Assembly: GCF_050433125.1 (NCBI RefSeq)
Contig: NZ_JBNPXV010000003.1
Span: 62,001-126,000, forward strand
Direction: 5' to 3'
Length of the DNA stretch: 64,000 bases
Source of the DNA: Roseimarinus sediminis
GTDB lineage: Bacteria; Bacteroidota; Bacteroidia; Bacteroidales; Prolixibacteraceae
The notes under the pieces were generated by a model. The model made no database searches. It was not told the origin of the DNA and worked only from the letters and a program-made list of their open reading frames with translations. Of the stretch, positions 35,983 through 44,167 are shown piece by piece (positions within the stretch are counted from its first letter, which is position 1; each line of letters opens with the position of its first letter). A program made the position numbers and the translations under genes.

Positions 35983-36453
35983 TCAAATTACCAGTTCGTC
36001 GGTCATCGCTTCCGAAGCATCCAGTTCAGAGATTTGAAGCAGCAGCACAAGTTTTTCGAGCAATTCTACAATTTCGCTCACTTCCGAAGGATTCATCTTT
36101 TGAAGTTTGGTATTCATGCGGTCGTGCATCAGTGGCGGAATACGCTTAAGCAACTGATCGCCATAGGCAGTCAGAATTAATTTGGTAACACGCTTATCGC
36201 CCGATTTTGGCAATTTTGCAATAAGTCCCTTCTTTTCAAGCCGCTGCACAATGCCACTGGCCGTACTCGAGTTTAGATTCAGAAATGATTTGATTTCGCT
36301 TTGTGTTGACTGCTGATTGGGGCAGTTGCTGAGATAATTCAGACACAAAACCTGAGGAATACTAACTCCATAGTCCTTTTGAATACGTTTCGATTCAAGA
36401 TTGATTGAACGAACGATTTTTCGAATATTAATAAGGATATCTGTTGAATCCAT
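35983..36453 (-). CDS. MarR-family transcriptional regulator
   Basis: A 156-residue winged-helix regulator. The core shows TQSEIKSFLNLNSSTASGIVQRLEKKGLI (recognition helix) and the wing KSGDKRVTKLILT, followed by a C-terminal dimerisation helix (VVELLEKLVLLLQ-like). MarR proteins repress operons for drug or redox response and release DNA on ligand binding. It is transcribed leftward toward the ablA upstream region, but the 387-bp gap and the same strand leave its target unclear; it also lies back to back with the small membrane protein at 36579. Confidence 0.92.
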   Translation of the reverse strand: MDSTDILINIRKIVRSINLESKRIQKDYGVSIPQVLCLNYLSNCPNQQSTQSEIKSFLNLNSSTASGIVQRLEKKGLIAKLPKSGDKRVTKLILTAYGDQLLKRIPPLMHDRMNTKLQKMNPSEVSEIVELLEKLVLLLQISELDASEAMTDELVI

Positions 36454-36578
36454 GCGTGTGAAAATATTTGTGCAAAATTAACTTACTTCACATAAAAAGC
36501 AAAAATACTTTGAATGACCATTCATTGAAGCGAGCTGAATGCTTGTCGGTTCCAACTTTTTTTATAGATTTGCCTGCA

Positions 36579-36968
36579 ATGAGAATCAGTCGCAAACATA
36601 CCAACTATCTGAAGGTGCTGGGTTTTTTCACCCTGCTGGGCTTGATGGTACTACTCAATAGCCAGATGGGAAGCGACAAGCAAAACGAACAGGAAAATTC
36701 GACTCAGCTGGTATCAGAAGTAAGCAAGCACGAGGGACTGGCCCCGTTAACTGCAAAGGTACCGGGCCACACCGAACGATCGATTCCCATTAAGCTGATT
36801 TCCAATCCAAATTCTGTTTTTCTTGTATTTGTGAATTACAGTTATGAATTCAAAGCGAAATACAGAATAGTGTATCAGAAGAAAAAATTTTTACAATATT
36901 ATGGCAGGCTACAAAAGGTTTTCATTAGTGAATACCTGCTTAGTGCGCGAAATAAAGACATTAAGTGA
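36579..36968 (+). CDS. Small membrane-anchored protein of unknown function
   Basis: A 129-residue protein from the ATG at 36579; a TTG-started frame upstream (36468) would add 37 residues without domain-like features and is rejected. A single hydrophobic helix (about residues 10-28, KVLGFFTLLGLMVLLN) is followed by a basic, Tyr-rich soluble part. It is divergent from marR and ends 72 bp before a terminator. No family was recognised. Confidence 0.5.
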   Translation: MRISRKHTNYLKVLGFFTLLGLMVLLNSQMGSDKQNEQENSTQLVSEVSKHEGLAPLTAKVPGHTERSIPIKLISNPNSVFLVFVNYSYEFKAKYRIVYQKKKFLQYYGRLQKVFISEYLLSARNKDIK

Positions 36969-37040
36969 TCATATGCTTCCAATTCAGAATTGATCATTAA
37001 CTTATGTATAATCAATTCTTTTTAAAGCTTTTTACTGAAT

Positions 37041-37087
37041 GAATGAGATGGCCGGGAAAAACAAAGCGACCATCTCATTCTGTTTTA
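37041..37087 (+). terminator. Hairpin terminator
   Basis: GAATGAGATGG (37041-37051) pairs with CCATCTCATTC (37070-37080) and is followed by TGTTTTAT. The 18-nt loop is long. It terminates the small membrane protein gene. Confidence 0.75.
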
Positions 37088-37132
37088 TGCCAGTGTTTTT
37101 AATTTTTCATTTTACTCCTCATAATAAAAATT

Positions 37133-37140
37133 TATCTTTG
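37133..37140 (+). promoter_or_regulatory. Possible -7 box of porQ
   Basis: TATCTTTG matches TAnnTTTG. No good -33 TTTG at about 21 bp. The leader to the ATG at 37299 would be about 150 nt. Confidence 0.35.
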
Positions 37141-37298
37141 GCGTTATTGGTACTATGACCTGCAGACAGGTAATTCAACAACAATAGCACCCTGAATACA
37201 GAAGCACCCCTGCATCGTTTAGTTGGTTTGGTGTTGGTTTAAACTAAGTTTTGATCGAATGTAAACATCGACGACCGATGTATTTATAAGCCGCAAAA

Positions 37299-38330
37299 AT
37301 GAAGTATTTTCTAATATTGCTTGTATTGATTTTTGGTTTTCAGCAAGGAATGGCCCAGTTTGGAGGTGCTTCAACCTACGATTTTCTGAACCTCACTTCT
37401 TCGGCACGCATCAATGCCCTTGGAGGAAACCAGGTAGGAATGATCGATGAAGATGAGCTGAGTTTTACTTATTACAACCCGGCAAGCCTGATGCCTCAAA
37501 TGCACAACAGCATTTCGATGAATTACATCGATTACATTGCCGATGTAAAAATTGGTTATGCAGCCTATGCGCGCCACTTTGATAAAGCCGGTACCTTTGC
37601 CACCGGAATTCAGTACATCAACTATGGAGTTTTTAAACGTGCCGACGAAAACGGTACACTTAACGGCACCTTTACAGCCGGCGATTATGCCCTTAACATT
37701 ACCTACGCCCGTCATATCTGGAACAACATCACAGCCGGCCTCAACCTGAAACCAATTTATTCGACTTACGATGCTTATAATTCATTCGGACTGGGGGCTG
37801 ATTTTGGCCTGTCCTATTCCGATTCATCAGGGAACTTCAATGCCGGAATTGTAGCCAAAAATTTTGGAACACAAATTACAACCTATGGCCCCGAAAAGGA
37901 ACCCCTGCCCTTTGATCTTCAGGCCGGCTTTTCCCAAAGGCTTGCCCACGCCCCCTTTCGCTTCAGTGTTACCTTACATAATTTAATCAATTGGGAATTG
38001 AGCGACAAGGCAACCTGGGATTTCGATCACAAGCAGGAAAATGAATTCGTTATCGGACGTTCCGACGACATGATCAAACAGTTCATGCGCCATGTAATTT
38101 TTGGTGTTGAATTTATTCCATCCGAGAATTTTTTAATTGGTATCGGCTATAATTACCAACGCCGTGAAGAATTAAAATATGGAGATACCCCCGGCGCCAT
38201 CGGCTTATCGGGAGGATTTACCGTTAAAGTATCTAAATTCAGGGTTTCGTATGCCATTGCCAGCTACCACCTGAGTGGTACCTCCAACATCTTTTCTGTC
38301 AGTACCAACCTCAACGAATTTACCGACTAA
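37299..38330 (+). CDS. porQ: Type IX secretion system protein PorQ
   Basis: A 343-residue outer-membrane beta-barrel protein. Its signal peptide ends AQFGG, and the mature start TYDFLNLTSSARINALGGNQ is the PorQ/PorV-type opening with FTYYNPASL. PorQ belongs to the type IX secretion apparatus, probably at the surface with PorZ and PorU. The neighbours cmk and ispH are the usual Bacteroidota arrangement. Its presence implies a T9SS elsewhere in the genome; none of the secreted enzymes in this window shows a clear T9SS C-terminal sorting domain. Confidence 0.9.
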   Translation: MKYFLILLVLIFGFQQGMAQFGGASTYDFLNLTSSARINALGGNQVGMIDEDELSFTYYNPASLMPQMHNSISMNYIDYIADVKIGYAAYARHFDKAGTFATGIQYINYGVFKRADENGTLNGTFTAGDYALNITYARHIWNNITAGLNLKPIYSTYDAYNSFGLGADFGLSYSDSSGNFNAGIVAKNFGTQITTYGPEKEPLPFDLQAGFSQRLAHAPFRFSVTLHNLINWELSDKATWDFDHKQENEFVIGRSDDMIKQFMRHVIFGVEFIPSENFLIGIGYNYQRREELKYGDTPGAIGLSGGFTVKVSKFRVSYAIASYHLSGTSNIFSVSTNLNEFTD

Positions 38331-38399
38331 GATGGTTCAGCACTTGAACTGCTGACAGTTTACAGCGTGACTGAAATCGGTACAATTGAACGAAAGCAT

Positions 38400-38407
38400 T
38401 ATCTTTG
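38400..38407 (+). promoter_or_regulatory. Possible -7 box of cmk
   Basis: TATCTTTG matches TAnnTTTG, 15 bp before the cmk start. No -33 TTTG at the usual distance. Confidence 0.3.
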
Positions 38408-38422
38408 CACAAATTTTAGCAC

Positions 38423-39127
38423 ATGCATCATCAAAAAATTATCATAGCAGTCGATGGACATTCATCGTGCGGAAAAAGCACCTTGTCGAAAGCACTGGCC
38501 CGCAAACTGAAATACAACTACATCGATACCGGAGCCATGTACCGGGCAGTAACACTTTATGCCATGCGACACCAACTGGCAGCCAAGGGTCAAGTTGATG
38601 AGAAAGCGCTTGTTGCAGCCCTGCCCGACATTCATATCTCTTTCGAGTTCAATGCAAAGGAGCAGAAAAGCGATACCTGCCTGAATGGTGAAAATGTTGA
38701 AAATAAAATCAGGGAATTGGGGGTTTCGGCCTATGTAAGTCCGGTAGCCACAATTAAGGAAGTACGTCAATCCATGGTACAACAACAACAGCTCATGGGA
38801 GAGCAAAAAGGCATTGTAATGGACGGACGCGATATAGGCACCGTGGTTTTTCCCAATGCCGAACTGAAACTTTTCATGACCGCTTCGCCCGAAGTGAGGG
38901 CCCGACGCAGGTACGACGAACTGATTCAAAAAGGACAAGATGTTTCATTTGATGAAGTTTTAAAGAACATTGAAGAACGCGATCACATCGATTCCAACCG
39001 CAGAGAGAGTCCGCTTCGAAAGGCAGCCGATGCACTGGTGCTCGACAACAGCCACATGAGTCGCGAAGAACAACTGCAATGGGTGCTTGAAAAGGCAGAA
39101 GAAGTTATGACGCTTAAATTCACTTAA
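38423..39127 (+). CDS. cmk: Cytidylate kinase
   Basis: It phosphorylates CMP and dCMP with ATP in pyrimidine nucleotide recycling. The Walker A GHSSCGKST (12-20) is near the N-terminus, then DTGAMYRAVTL, the MDGRDIGTVVFPNA motif, and the DSNRRESPLRKAADA lid region. The 234-residue length is as expected. It is preceded by porQ and followed by ispH, all rightward, with 52 bp before ispH. Confidence 0.96.
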   Translation: MHHQKIIIAVDGHSSCGKSTLSKALARKLKYNYIDTGAMYRAVTLYAMRHQLAAKGQVDEKALVAALPDIHISFEFNAKEQKSDTCLNGENVENKIRELGVSAYVSPVATIKEVRQSMVQQQQLMGEQKGIVMDGRDIGTVVFPNAELKLFMTASPEVRARRRYDELIQKGQDVSFDEVLKNIEERDHIDSNRRESPLRKAADALVLDNSHMSREEQLQWVLEKAEEVMTLKFT

Positions 39128-39179
39128 GCTATGAACGTGCAAAGTTCATAAAAACTGAAGCATCAAAAAATAAAGAGGC

Positions 39180-40043
39180 GTGAAGATTGAAATTGATAAA
39201 GGTTCGGGATTTTGCTTTGGCGTGCGTCGTGCAATTCAGCAAGCTGAAGAAGAGCTTGGCAAAGGGGAAAACCTGAACTGTCTGGGCGATATCGTTCACA
39301 ATCACGAAGAAGTGGACCGGCTTTCCGACATGGGCATGAACACTATCGACAAGGAAGCGCTCGACAAGATCGAAAATCAGACAGTACTACTTCGCTCTCA
39401 TGGCGAGCCACCATCGACCTACCAAACACTCAAACAGAACAACAACCGCATTATTGATGCCACCTGCCCGGTGGTACTCAAACTGCAAAAGAGGGTTGAA
39501 AAGAGCTATCATCAGATGGCAGAACAGAACGGTCAGTTACTCATCTTTGGAAAAAAAGGTCACCCCGAAGTTGAAGGGCTGAACGGACAAACAGGCAATA
39601 AAGCCCTTGTTATAAGCAGCATTGACGACCTCAATCAAGTAGATTATTCACGACCTGTAGAACTGTATTCACAGACCACCATGCCGCTCGATGGCTTTGA
39701 TGAAATAAAAAATGAAATTGAAAAACGTGCCATGAATCAGGTCATCATTCATGACACCATTTGCCGGCAGGTAGCCAACCGTGTGCCTCATTTAAAAGTA
39801 TTCGCAAAGCAGTACGATGTAATACTGTTTGTAAGCGGAAAAAAAAGCTCCAACGGGAAGCTGCTTTACCAAGTTTGTAAAAATGAAAATCTCCATACTC
39901 ATTTCATCTCCAGTTCCGGGGAAATCGACACTACCTGGTTTGCTGAAGCACAAAGCATTGGGATATGTGGCGCCACCTCTACACCGCAATGGCTCATGGA
40001 AAATGTAGCAGACTATCTACACGATCATTTTCAAAACAACTGA
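39180..40043 (+). CDS. ispH: 4-hydroxy-3-methylbut-2-enyl diphosphate reductase
   Basis: The last step of the MEP isoprenoid pathway, giving IPP and DMAPP. The Fe-S cysteines lie in GFCFGVRRAI (Cys12), DATCPVV and IGICGATSTP. The 287-residue length is normal. The start is a GTG at 39180: the reading frame enters at the conserved IEIDKGSGFCFGV and no ATG lies in frame before it within the gap. It follows cmk by 52 bp. Confidence 0.95.
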   Translation: MKIEIDKGSGFCFGVRRAIQQAEEELGKGENLNCLGDIVHNHEEVDRLSDMGMNTIDKEALDKIENQTVLLRSHGEPPSTYQTLKQNNNRIIDATCPVVLKLQKRVEKSYHQMAEQNGQLLIFGKKGHPEVEGLNGQTGNKALVISSIDDLNQVDYSRPVELYSQTTMPLDGFDEIKNEIEKRAMNQVIIHDTICRQVANRVPHLKVFAKQYDVILFVSGKKSSNGKLLYQVCKNENLHTHFISSSGEIDTTWFAEAQSIGICGATSTPQWLMENVADYLHDHFQNN

Positions 40044-40115
40044 TCATCCTATGAGTTCTTTTCTTTCGGATATATTTCATTCAACGCTGAAACTTCATAA
40101 CTTACAGAAAAAACA

Positions 40116-40622
40116 ATGAAGCGGATTGAATTGATCATTGGTGATATTACAAAACTGGAAGTTGATGCCATTGTCAATGCAGCCAACACCAGTCTGTTGG
40201 GAGGCGGAGGTGTCGACGGAGCCATTCACCGTGCAGCCGGACCAAAATTGCTTGACGAATGCCGGGAACTAAAAGGTTGTGCTACCGGCGATGCCAAAAT
40301 TACCAAAGCCTGGATGCTCCCCTCAAAATATGTAATTCATGCTGTTGGTCCGGTGTGGACCGATGGTTTACACGACGAAGCACAACTGCTGATGTCGTGC
40401 TACAATAGAAGTCTGAAAATAGCTGTAAAACAAGGTCTTCAAAGTATCGCCTTTCCCTGCATCAGTACGGGCGTTTACCGTTTTCCCAAGGAAAAAGCAG
40501 CCATCATAGCGCTTGAAACCATCCAGGACTTTCTGCGCAGTAACAAGCAAATCGACAAGGTCATACTGTGTACCTTCGACGAGGAGAACTATCAGCTGTA
40601 CTCCCGACTGCTTACTCATTAA
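40116..40622 (+). CDS. Macrodomain protein (O-acetyl-ADP-ribose deacetylase, YmdB type)
   Basis: A single 168-residue macrodomain that removes acetyl from O-acetyl-ADP-ribose or ADP-ribose from proteins. Typical motifs are VNAANTSLLGGGGVDGAIH (residues 20-38, with the catalytic Asn and Asp), VIHAVGPVW and IAFPCISTGVYRFP. Its 3' end overlaps the convergent SRPBCC gene by 11 bp. The length is close to E. coli YmdB (177). Confidence 0.95.
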   Translation: MKRIELIIGDITKLEVDAIVNAANTSLLGGGGVDGAIHRAAGPKLLDECRELKGCATGDAKITKAWMLPSKYVIHAVGPVWTDGLHDEAQLLMSCYNRSLKIAVKQGLQSIAFPCISTGVYRFPKEKAAIIALETIQDFLRSNKQIDKVILCTFDEENYQLYSRLLTH

Positions 40623-40986
40623 AAAGCTCTTCGAGCGCACCAAAATAATCTTCGTCCCAACCGACCGAAATATTATCAAAAGCCTCATCGGGAATATTGC
40701 TGTGCCTGAGTTCTATGTTGGTATAGTTTTTCTCGGGGTGAAGTCTGATAAGTACCTTCGACTCCAACTCATCGAAATACCAAATTTGCTCAATCAGCCG
40801 ATCTTTTTCAAAGCGCACATTACGTCCCGAAATGGCACCGTCCCACATCGAAAACTCGGTGTCGGGTTCGGCCTTAAAAACGGTTTTTTCGCCCGTCCAG
40901 ATTTCAATCATCACGGGATTGGTCAGGGCATTGTAAACATCGGCTGGTGAAGCGAAAAGCTTGTAATACTTTTTTATCGATTGCAT
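40612..40986 (-). CDS. START-like (SRPBCC/AHSA1) domain protein
   Basis: A 124-residue protein with the helix-grip order YYKLFASPADVYNALTNP and WTGEKTVFKAEPDTEFSMWDGAISG, matching START-like proteins of the AHSA1 group. These bind hydrophobic ligands or act as Hsp90 co-chaperone-like proteins. It is convergent with the macrodomain gene and shares 11 bp with it. No operon partner; function not deducible. Confidence 0.85.
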   Translation of the reverse strand: MQSIKKYYKLFASPADVYNALTNPVMIEIWTGEKTVFKAEPDTEFSMWDGAISGRNVRFEKDRLIEQIWYFDELESKVLIRLHPEKNYTNIELRHSNIPDEAFDNISVGWDEDYFGALEELFNE

Positions 40987-41035
40987 TCTGGTAATTTTTC
41001 TTTCAATTTACGGTTTTTATTTTCCGCTTACAAGA

Positions 41036-42985
41036 CTAAAACTTATATGCCGCGCCGAGTGTTATGAACTCTTTAAGCTGTAAGCGGGTTCCACTTTGAG
41101 CCACCCCTTCATCGTCGGTCCACTCCGATTTAATCGACTTATCATAAATAAAATGAAAGTTGATTTGAGTGGTAATGTACTGATTTACCTTGAAATTAAT
41201 CGAAGTCTCCGTATCAAAGTCGGGCAACTTCACAAACTGCCATTCATCATCGACAAAACCAAAATTAAAGAACAAGCTGTTCTTTGTCGACAGGCTTATA
41301 TTCTCCATGATCTCCTTCGAAAAATTAATTCTTCCGGTCATACCAATACGGCTGTTGCGTGTTTCACCTTCCTTGATACCAAACTTTGTTTCATCAACCC
41401 GGGGGTGAGTTACAAAGGTTGTTTTCACCGAAAGGGGAGACAAGAAAGCAGAAAACTGCTTGTTGGGCTTGTAATCGAACCCTCCTGAAAAGGTTAAATA
41501 GGCCGGTGCAAAAAAGCCGGAATTGGGGTTTTCTTCCCGATTGTTTTTATAGCCCAGAAAAAGCTGGGTTTTAAAGTTGGCTTCGGCTGAATAGTACCAC
41601 TTATTAATTGCCGAAAGACCAAAACGGGAGTTAAATTCAATGTTGTCGGAGTTTTTATGCCACGAACGGAGGGCATCGTCGTTCTCTTCCATGTAATAAA
41701 TAAAGCCCAGTTTGGCATCGACCCCATTTTCCCATTTCACTTTCTTTTTCGAGAGATTCGCAAAATAATTAAAGGTTGAAAGTGTACTGGCTGAACTGGT
41801 TCCCCCTTTTGACCAGTACTGATTGATGAAGGTCTGGGTAAAGCCTGAATAAGCACGGCCTCCCAAAGACCATGGACTTAAAACCGGTTTGCGGGTATGC
41901 ACCTTGCGCAAGCCAGATTCAAACACCTGCGACGAACTCAATTTGTTTACTTCGAGCGTTTCGCGGTGGGTTAAACGTGACAAATTCACCGCTTCGTCGA
42001 CCAGCAGGCGCAGTGTATGCTTGTCGAGGTTTTCAACCCTGATACCAATGGAGTCGTTTTGTGCATTCTTTAAATAGATCCATTCAAACCATACCCCATC
42101 GTTTTGCAAATGCAGCGTGGTCGCTTCATCGTATAAATTGTAAACAGTGAGTTGGTTGGGCATGCGATGCACATAAGTAACCAGCGAATTCAGCTTTCTT
42201 TTGAATTCTAAATTCATGGCCTTCGTTACAGAATCGTTGAAATGCGTAAGTACCTGCTTGTTTTTCCGGTTCACAGCATCGAAATAAATCTGCTTCAGTG
42301 AATCGGCATATTCATTTTGCCTTTCAATGCGGTACTGCTGTGTTACCGAATCACGAAATGCAGTAATCAGCGAATCGTTATACTGCATTCTGGCATGATC
42401 GAGAAAAGCAGCGACCAAACTATCGGCATGTTTTACCTTGCGCTGATTGCGCGTGTGTGCTGCCTCATCGATGATTTCTTGTATTGAATCGGGATAAGAT
42501 ACAATCGACTCGGTAATAAGTTGTTCCTTATTGCCCGAACTTATAAGTGGAAGTTTGGAATAAATGCCCAGGAATTGTTCTTCAGGAACGACAATCGAGT
42601 GCAAGGGCAAATCGTGATCAACCTGTTTCCCGATACCGGATATCCCTTTGGCTATCTGAATTGAATCGATGTAACCCGGTATATTCTGTTTATCAGGAAT
42701 ATCGTCAATTTCCCTTAGCCAAAAATGATCAAGGCTGTCGCTTGCTTTGTTCAGTTCAACCAGCACAGTGTCGACAGGTGCATTTTCAATGTATTGGATC
42801 AGTTCAAGCATTTTGCGATACGAATCAGCATCGACCGGCTTCCATTCCTTCGAATAAAGAATCGACTTCACCTGCTGTAAGTCAGCCTGTACGGTATCAG
42901 CCACAATCCGCTTTGCGGCATGTGTGTTTAAACCATTAAAAAAGAAAGCGATGAAAAGTAAAAAAACAATAATAATTGACTTCAT
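41036..42985 (-). CDS. DUF3078 outer-membrane protein with a long helical N-terminal extension
   Basis: A 649-residue exported protein with a signal peptide (about 1-23, ending THAA). Residues about 370-649 are the DUF3078 beta-barrel (WSLGGRAYSGFTQTFINQYWSKGG to the C-terminal GAAYKF). The N-terminal 350 residues are helical and carry repeating DSL/DSV heptad-like words (about residues 150-265) that look like a coiled coil. The role of DUF3078 proteins is unknown. Monocistronic and leftward, starting 45 bp after the CYTH gene. Confidence 0.85.
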   Translation of the reverse strand: MKSIIIVFLLFIAFFFNGLNTHAAKRIVADTVQADLQQVKSILYSKEWKPVDADSYRKMLELIQYIENAPVDTVLVELNKASDSLDHFWLREIDDIPDKQNIPGYIDSIQIAKGISGIGKQVDHDLPLHSIVVPEEQFLGIYSKLPLISSGNKEQLITESIVSYPDSIQEIIDEAAHTRNQRKVKHADSLVAAFLDHARMQYNDSLITAFRDSVTQQYRIERQNEYADSLKQIYFDAVNRKNKQVLTHFNDSVTKAMNLEFKRKLNSLVTYVHRMPNQLTVYNLYDEATTLHLQNDGVWFEWIYLKNAQNDSIGIRVENLDKHTLRLLVDEAVNLSRLTHRETLEVNKLSSSQVFESGLRKVHTRKPVLSPWSLGGRAYSGFTQTFINQYWSKGGTSSASTLSTFNYFANLSKKKVKWENGVDAKLGFIYYMEENDDALRSWHKNSDNIEFNSRFGLSAINKWYYSAEANFKTQLFLGYKNNREENPNSGFFAPAYLTFSGGFDYKPNKQFSAFLSPLSVKTTFVTHPRVDETKFGIKEGETRNSRIGMTGRINFSKEIMENISLSTKNSLFFNFGFVDDEWQFVKLPDFDTETSINFKVNQYITTQINFHFIYDKSIKSEWTDDEGVAQSGTRLQLKEFITLGAAYKF

Positions 42986-43030
42986 ATTGATTAACGAGAC
43001 TTTATAACAGAAAACTTAACAACAAGCTGT

Positions 43031-43495
43031 TTATTGCCACTTAGAGAAAGGATTTTTTGACAGACTGAAATTATAGTAACGTACATCAGTACTTACTTCG
43101 TCTCCAATCCAGCCTGGCTTTTCAAAAGCTTCCATTTCGCTTTCAAGTTCAATTTCAGCGACTACCAAACCGGCATTTTCACCCTCAAAAACATCAATTT
43201 CCCAGGTTTTTCCATTCAAATCGAGCAGGTAACGGGTTTTCTCAACCACGGCCCCTTCCCTAAGTTCCATCAATTGCACCACATCATCGAAGGGAATCTC
43301 ATATTCAAATTCATCGCGACTTATGCCGTGCAGATTTCCTTTAATGGTAAGCATGGCCCGGTTTCCGGCCATACGCACGCGAATCACTTTTCCGGGATCA
43401 ACCGACAAATAGGCTTGTTTCATTTTAACCGGAGTTCCCTCAAAATTCCAGTCTTTCACATCGATTAAGAACTTTCTTTCAATCTCTTTTGCCAT
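43031..43495 (-). CDS. CYTH-domain protein (inorganic triphosphatase-like)
   Basis: A 154-residue CYTH domain, opening with the hallmark MAKEIERKFLI (ExExK) and containing RVRMAGNRAMLTIKG and EYEIPFDD. The conserved Lys, Arg and Glu residues of the triphosphate tunnel are present. CYTH enzymes hydrolyse triphosphate or thiamine triphosphate. Its start is 1 bp from the stop of the upstream DUF4268 gene, so the two are co-transcribed and perhaps translationally coupled. Confidence 0.9.
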   Translation of the reverse strand: MAKEIERKFLIDVKDWNFEGTPVKMKQAYLSVDPGKVIRVRMAGNRAMLTIKGNLHGISRDEFEYEIPFDDVVQLMELREGAVVEKTRYLLDLNGKTWEIDVFEGENAGLVVAEIELESEMEAFEKPGWIGDEVSTDVRYYNFSLSKNPFSKWQ

Positions 43496-43496
43496 T

Positions 43497-43952
43497 TCAG
43501 TTTTTTATCAGATCGCGTATTTCCAACAGATTTGTTTCAAGCTGGTGCATCTTACGCGCCATAAATTCATACATTTCTTCCCAGTCACCCTGCCGATGAA
43601 CATCTACTCCTTCGAGTTCAGTGTAAATACGTGCTACCTCCTGCCCCGACTCCCGGGTATAAGCATAGTCCCAAACCAGTCCACCTTCAAATCCTTCTTC
43701 CAGTAAAGCTTTAAACTGTGTTAACTTTTCAAACATGGCCAGCCGTTCATCTTCACTTCGATGCAACAACTCAAGCACTACTTTGACACCACTGCGGCCA
43801 ACATCAAACTTCATGTGAACATGGTTCACTCCTGTTCGATGCAAGAGCCATTTTTTTCGTTTACCCTTCAAAAAAGGCATTCTGCTGCAAAATAAGCTGA
43901 ATCCTGACCAAAAATTAATGATTAACTGCTTCTTTTCCTCTCTGGAGTACAC
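43497..43952 (-). CDS. DUF4268-domain protein, GTG start
   Basis: Translation from the GTG at 43952 gives 151 residues beginning MYSREEKKQLIINFWSGF, which is how DUF4268 proteins normally start; a TTG-started frame to 44012 would add 20 hydrophobic residues that look like a spurious signal peptide. The core KWLLHRTGVNHVHMKFDV and the acidic middle (WDYAYTRESGQEVARIY) match this mostly bacterial family, whose function is unknown but which is nuclease-like in some predictions. It precedes the CYTH gene in the same operon. Confidence 0.85.
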   Translation of the reverse strand: MYSREEKKQLIINFWSGFSLFCSRMPFLKGKRKKWLLHRTGVNHVHMKFDVGRSGVKVVLELLHRSEDERLAMFEKLTQFKALLEEGFEGGLVWDYAYTRESGQEVARIYTELEGVDVHRQGDWEEMYEFMARKMHQLETNLLEIRDLIKN

Positions 43953-44167
43953 TTCTCTTTTTTTTACAAAAATACCAGACGCGTAGATGAACAGCAAAAA
44001 AGATGCCGTCAAAATAGAAAAAGGGAAAAAAAAGTACCCGGTCTTAATGTAAATTTCAGATACTACAACTTAGCTCCCACAGAATCATCATATAACAGGC
44101 TTGCTAAAAATTTTAAAGAAAGCTTTTACCGGTTAACGGCCTGAATAATTTCTGTAACAATGTCAGA

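Noticed and set aside
36468..36578. TTG-started extension of the small membrane protein.
   Set aside because: It adds a non-conserved stretch before a natural ATG and the transmembrane helix.
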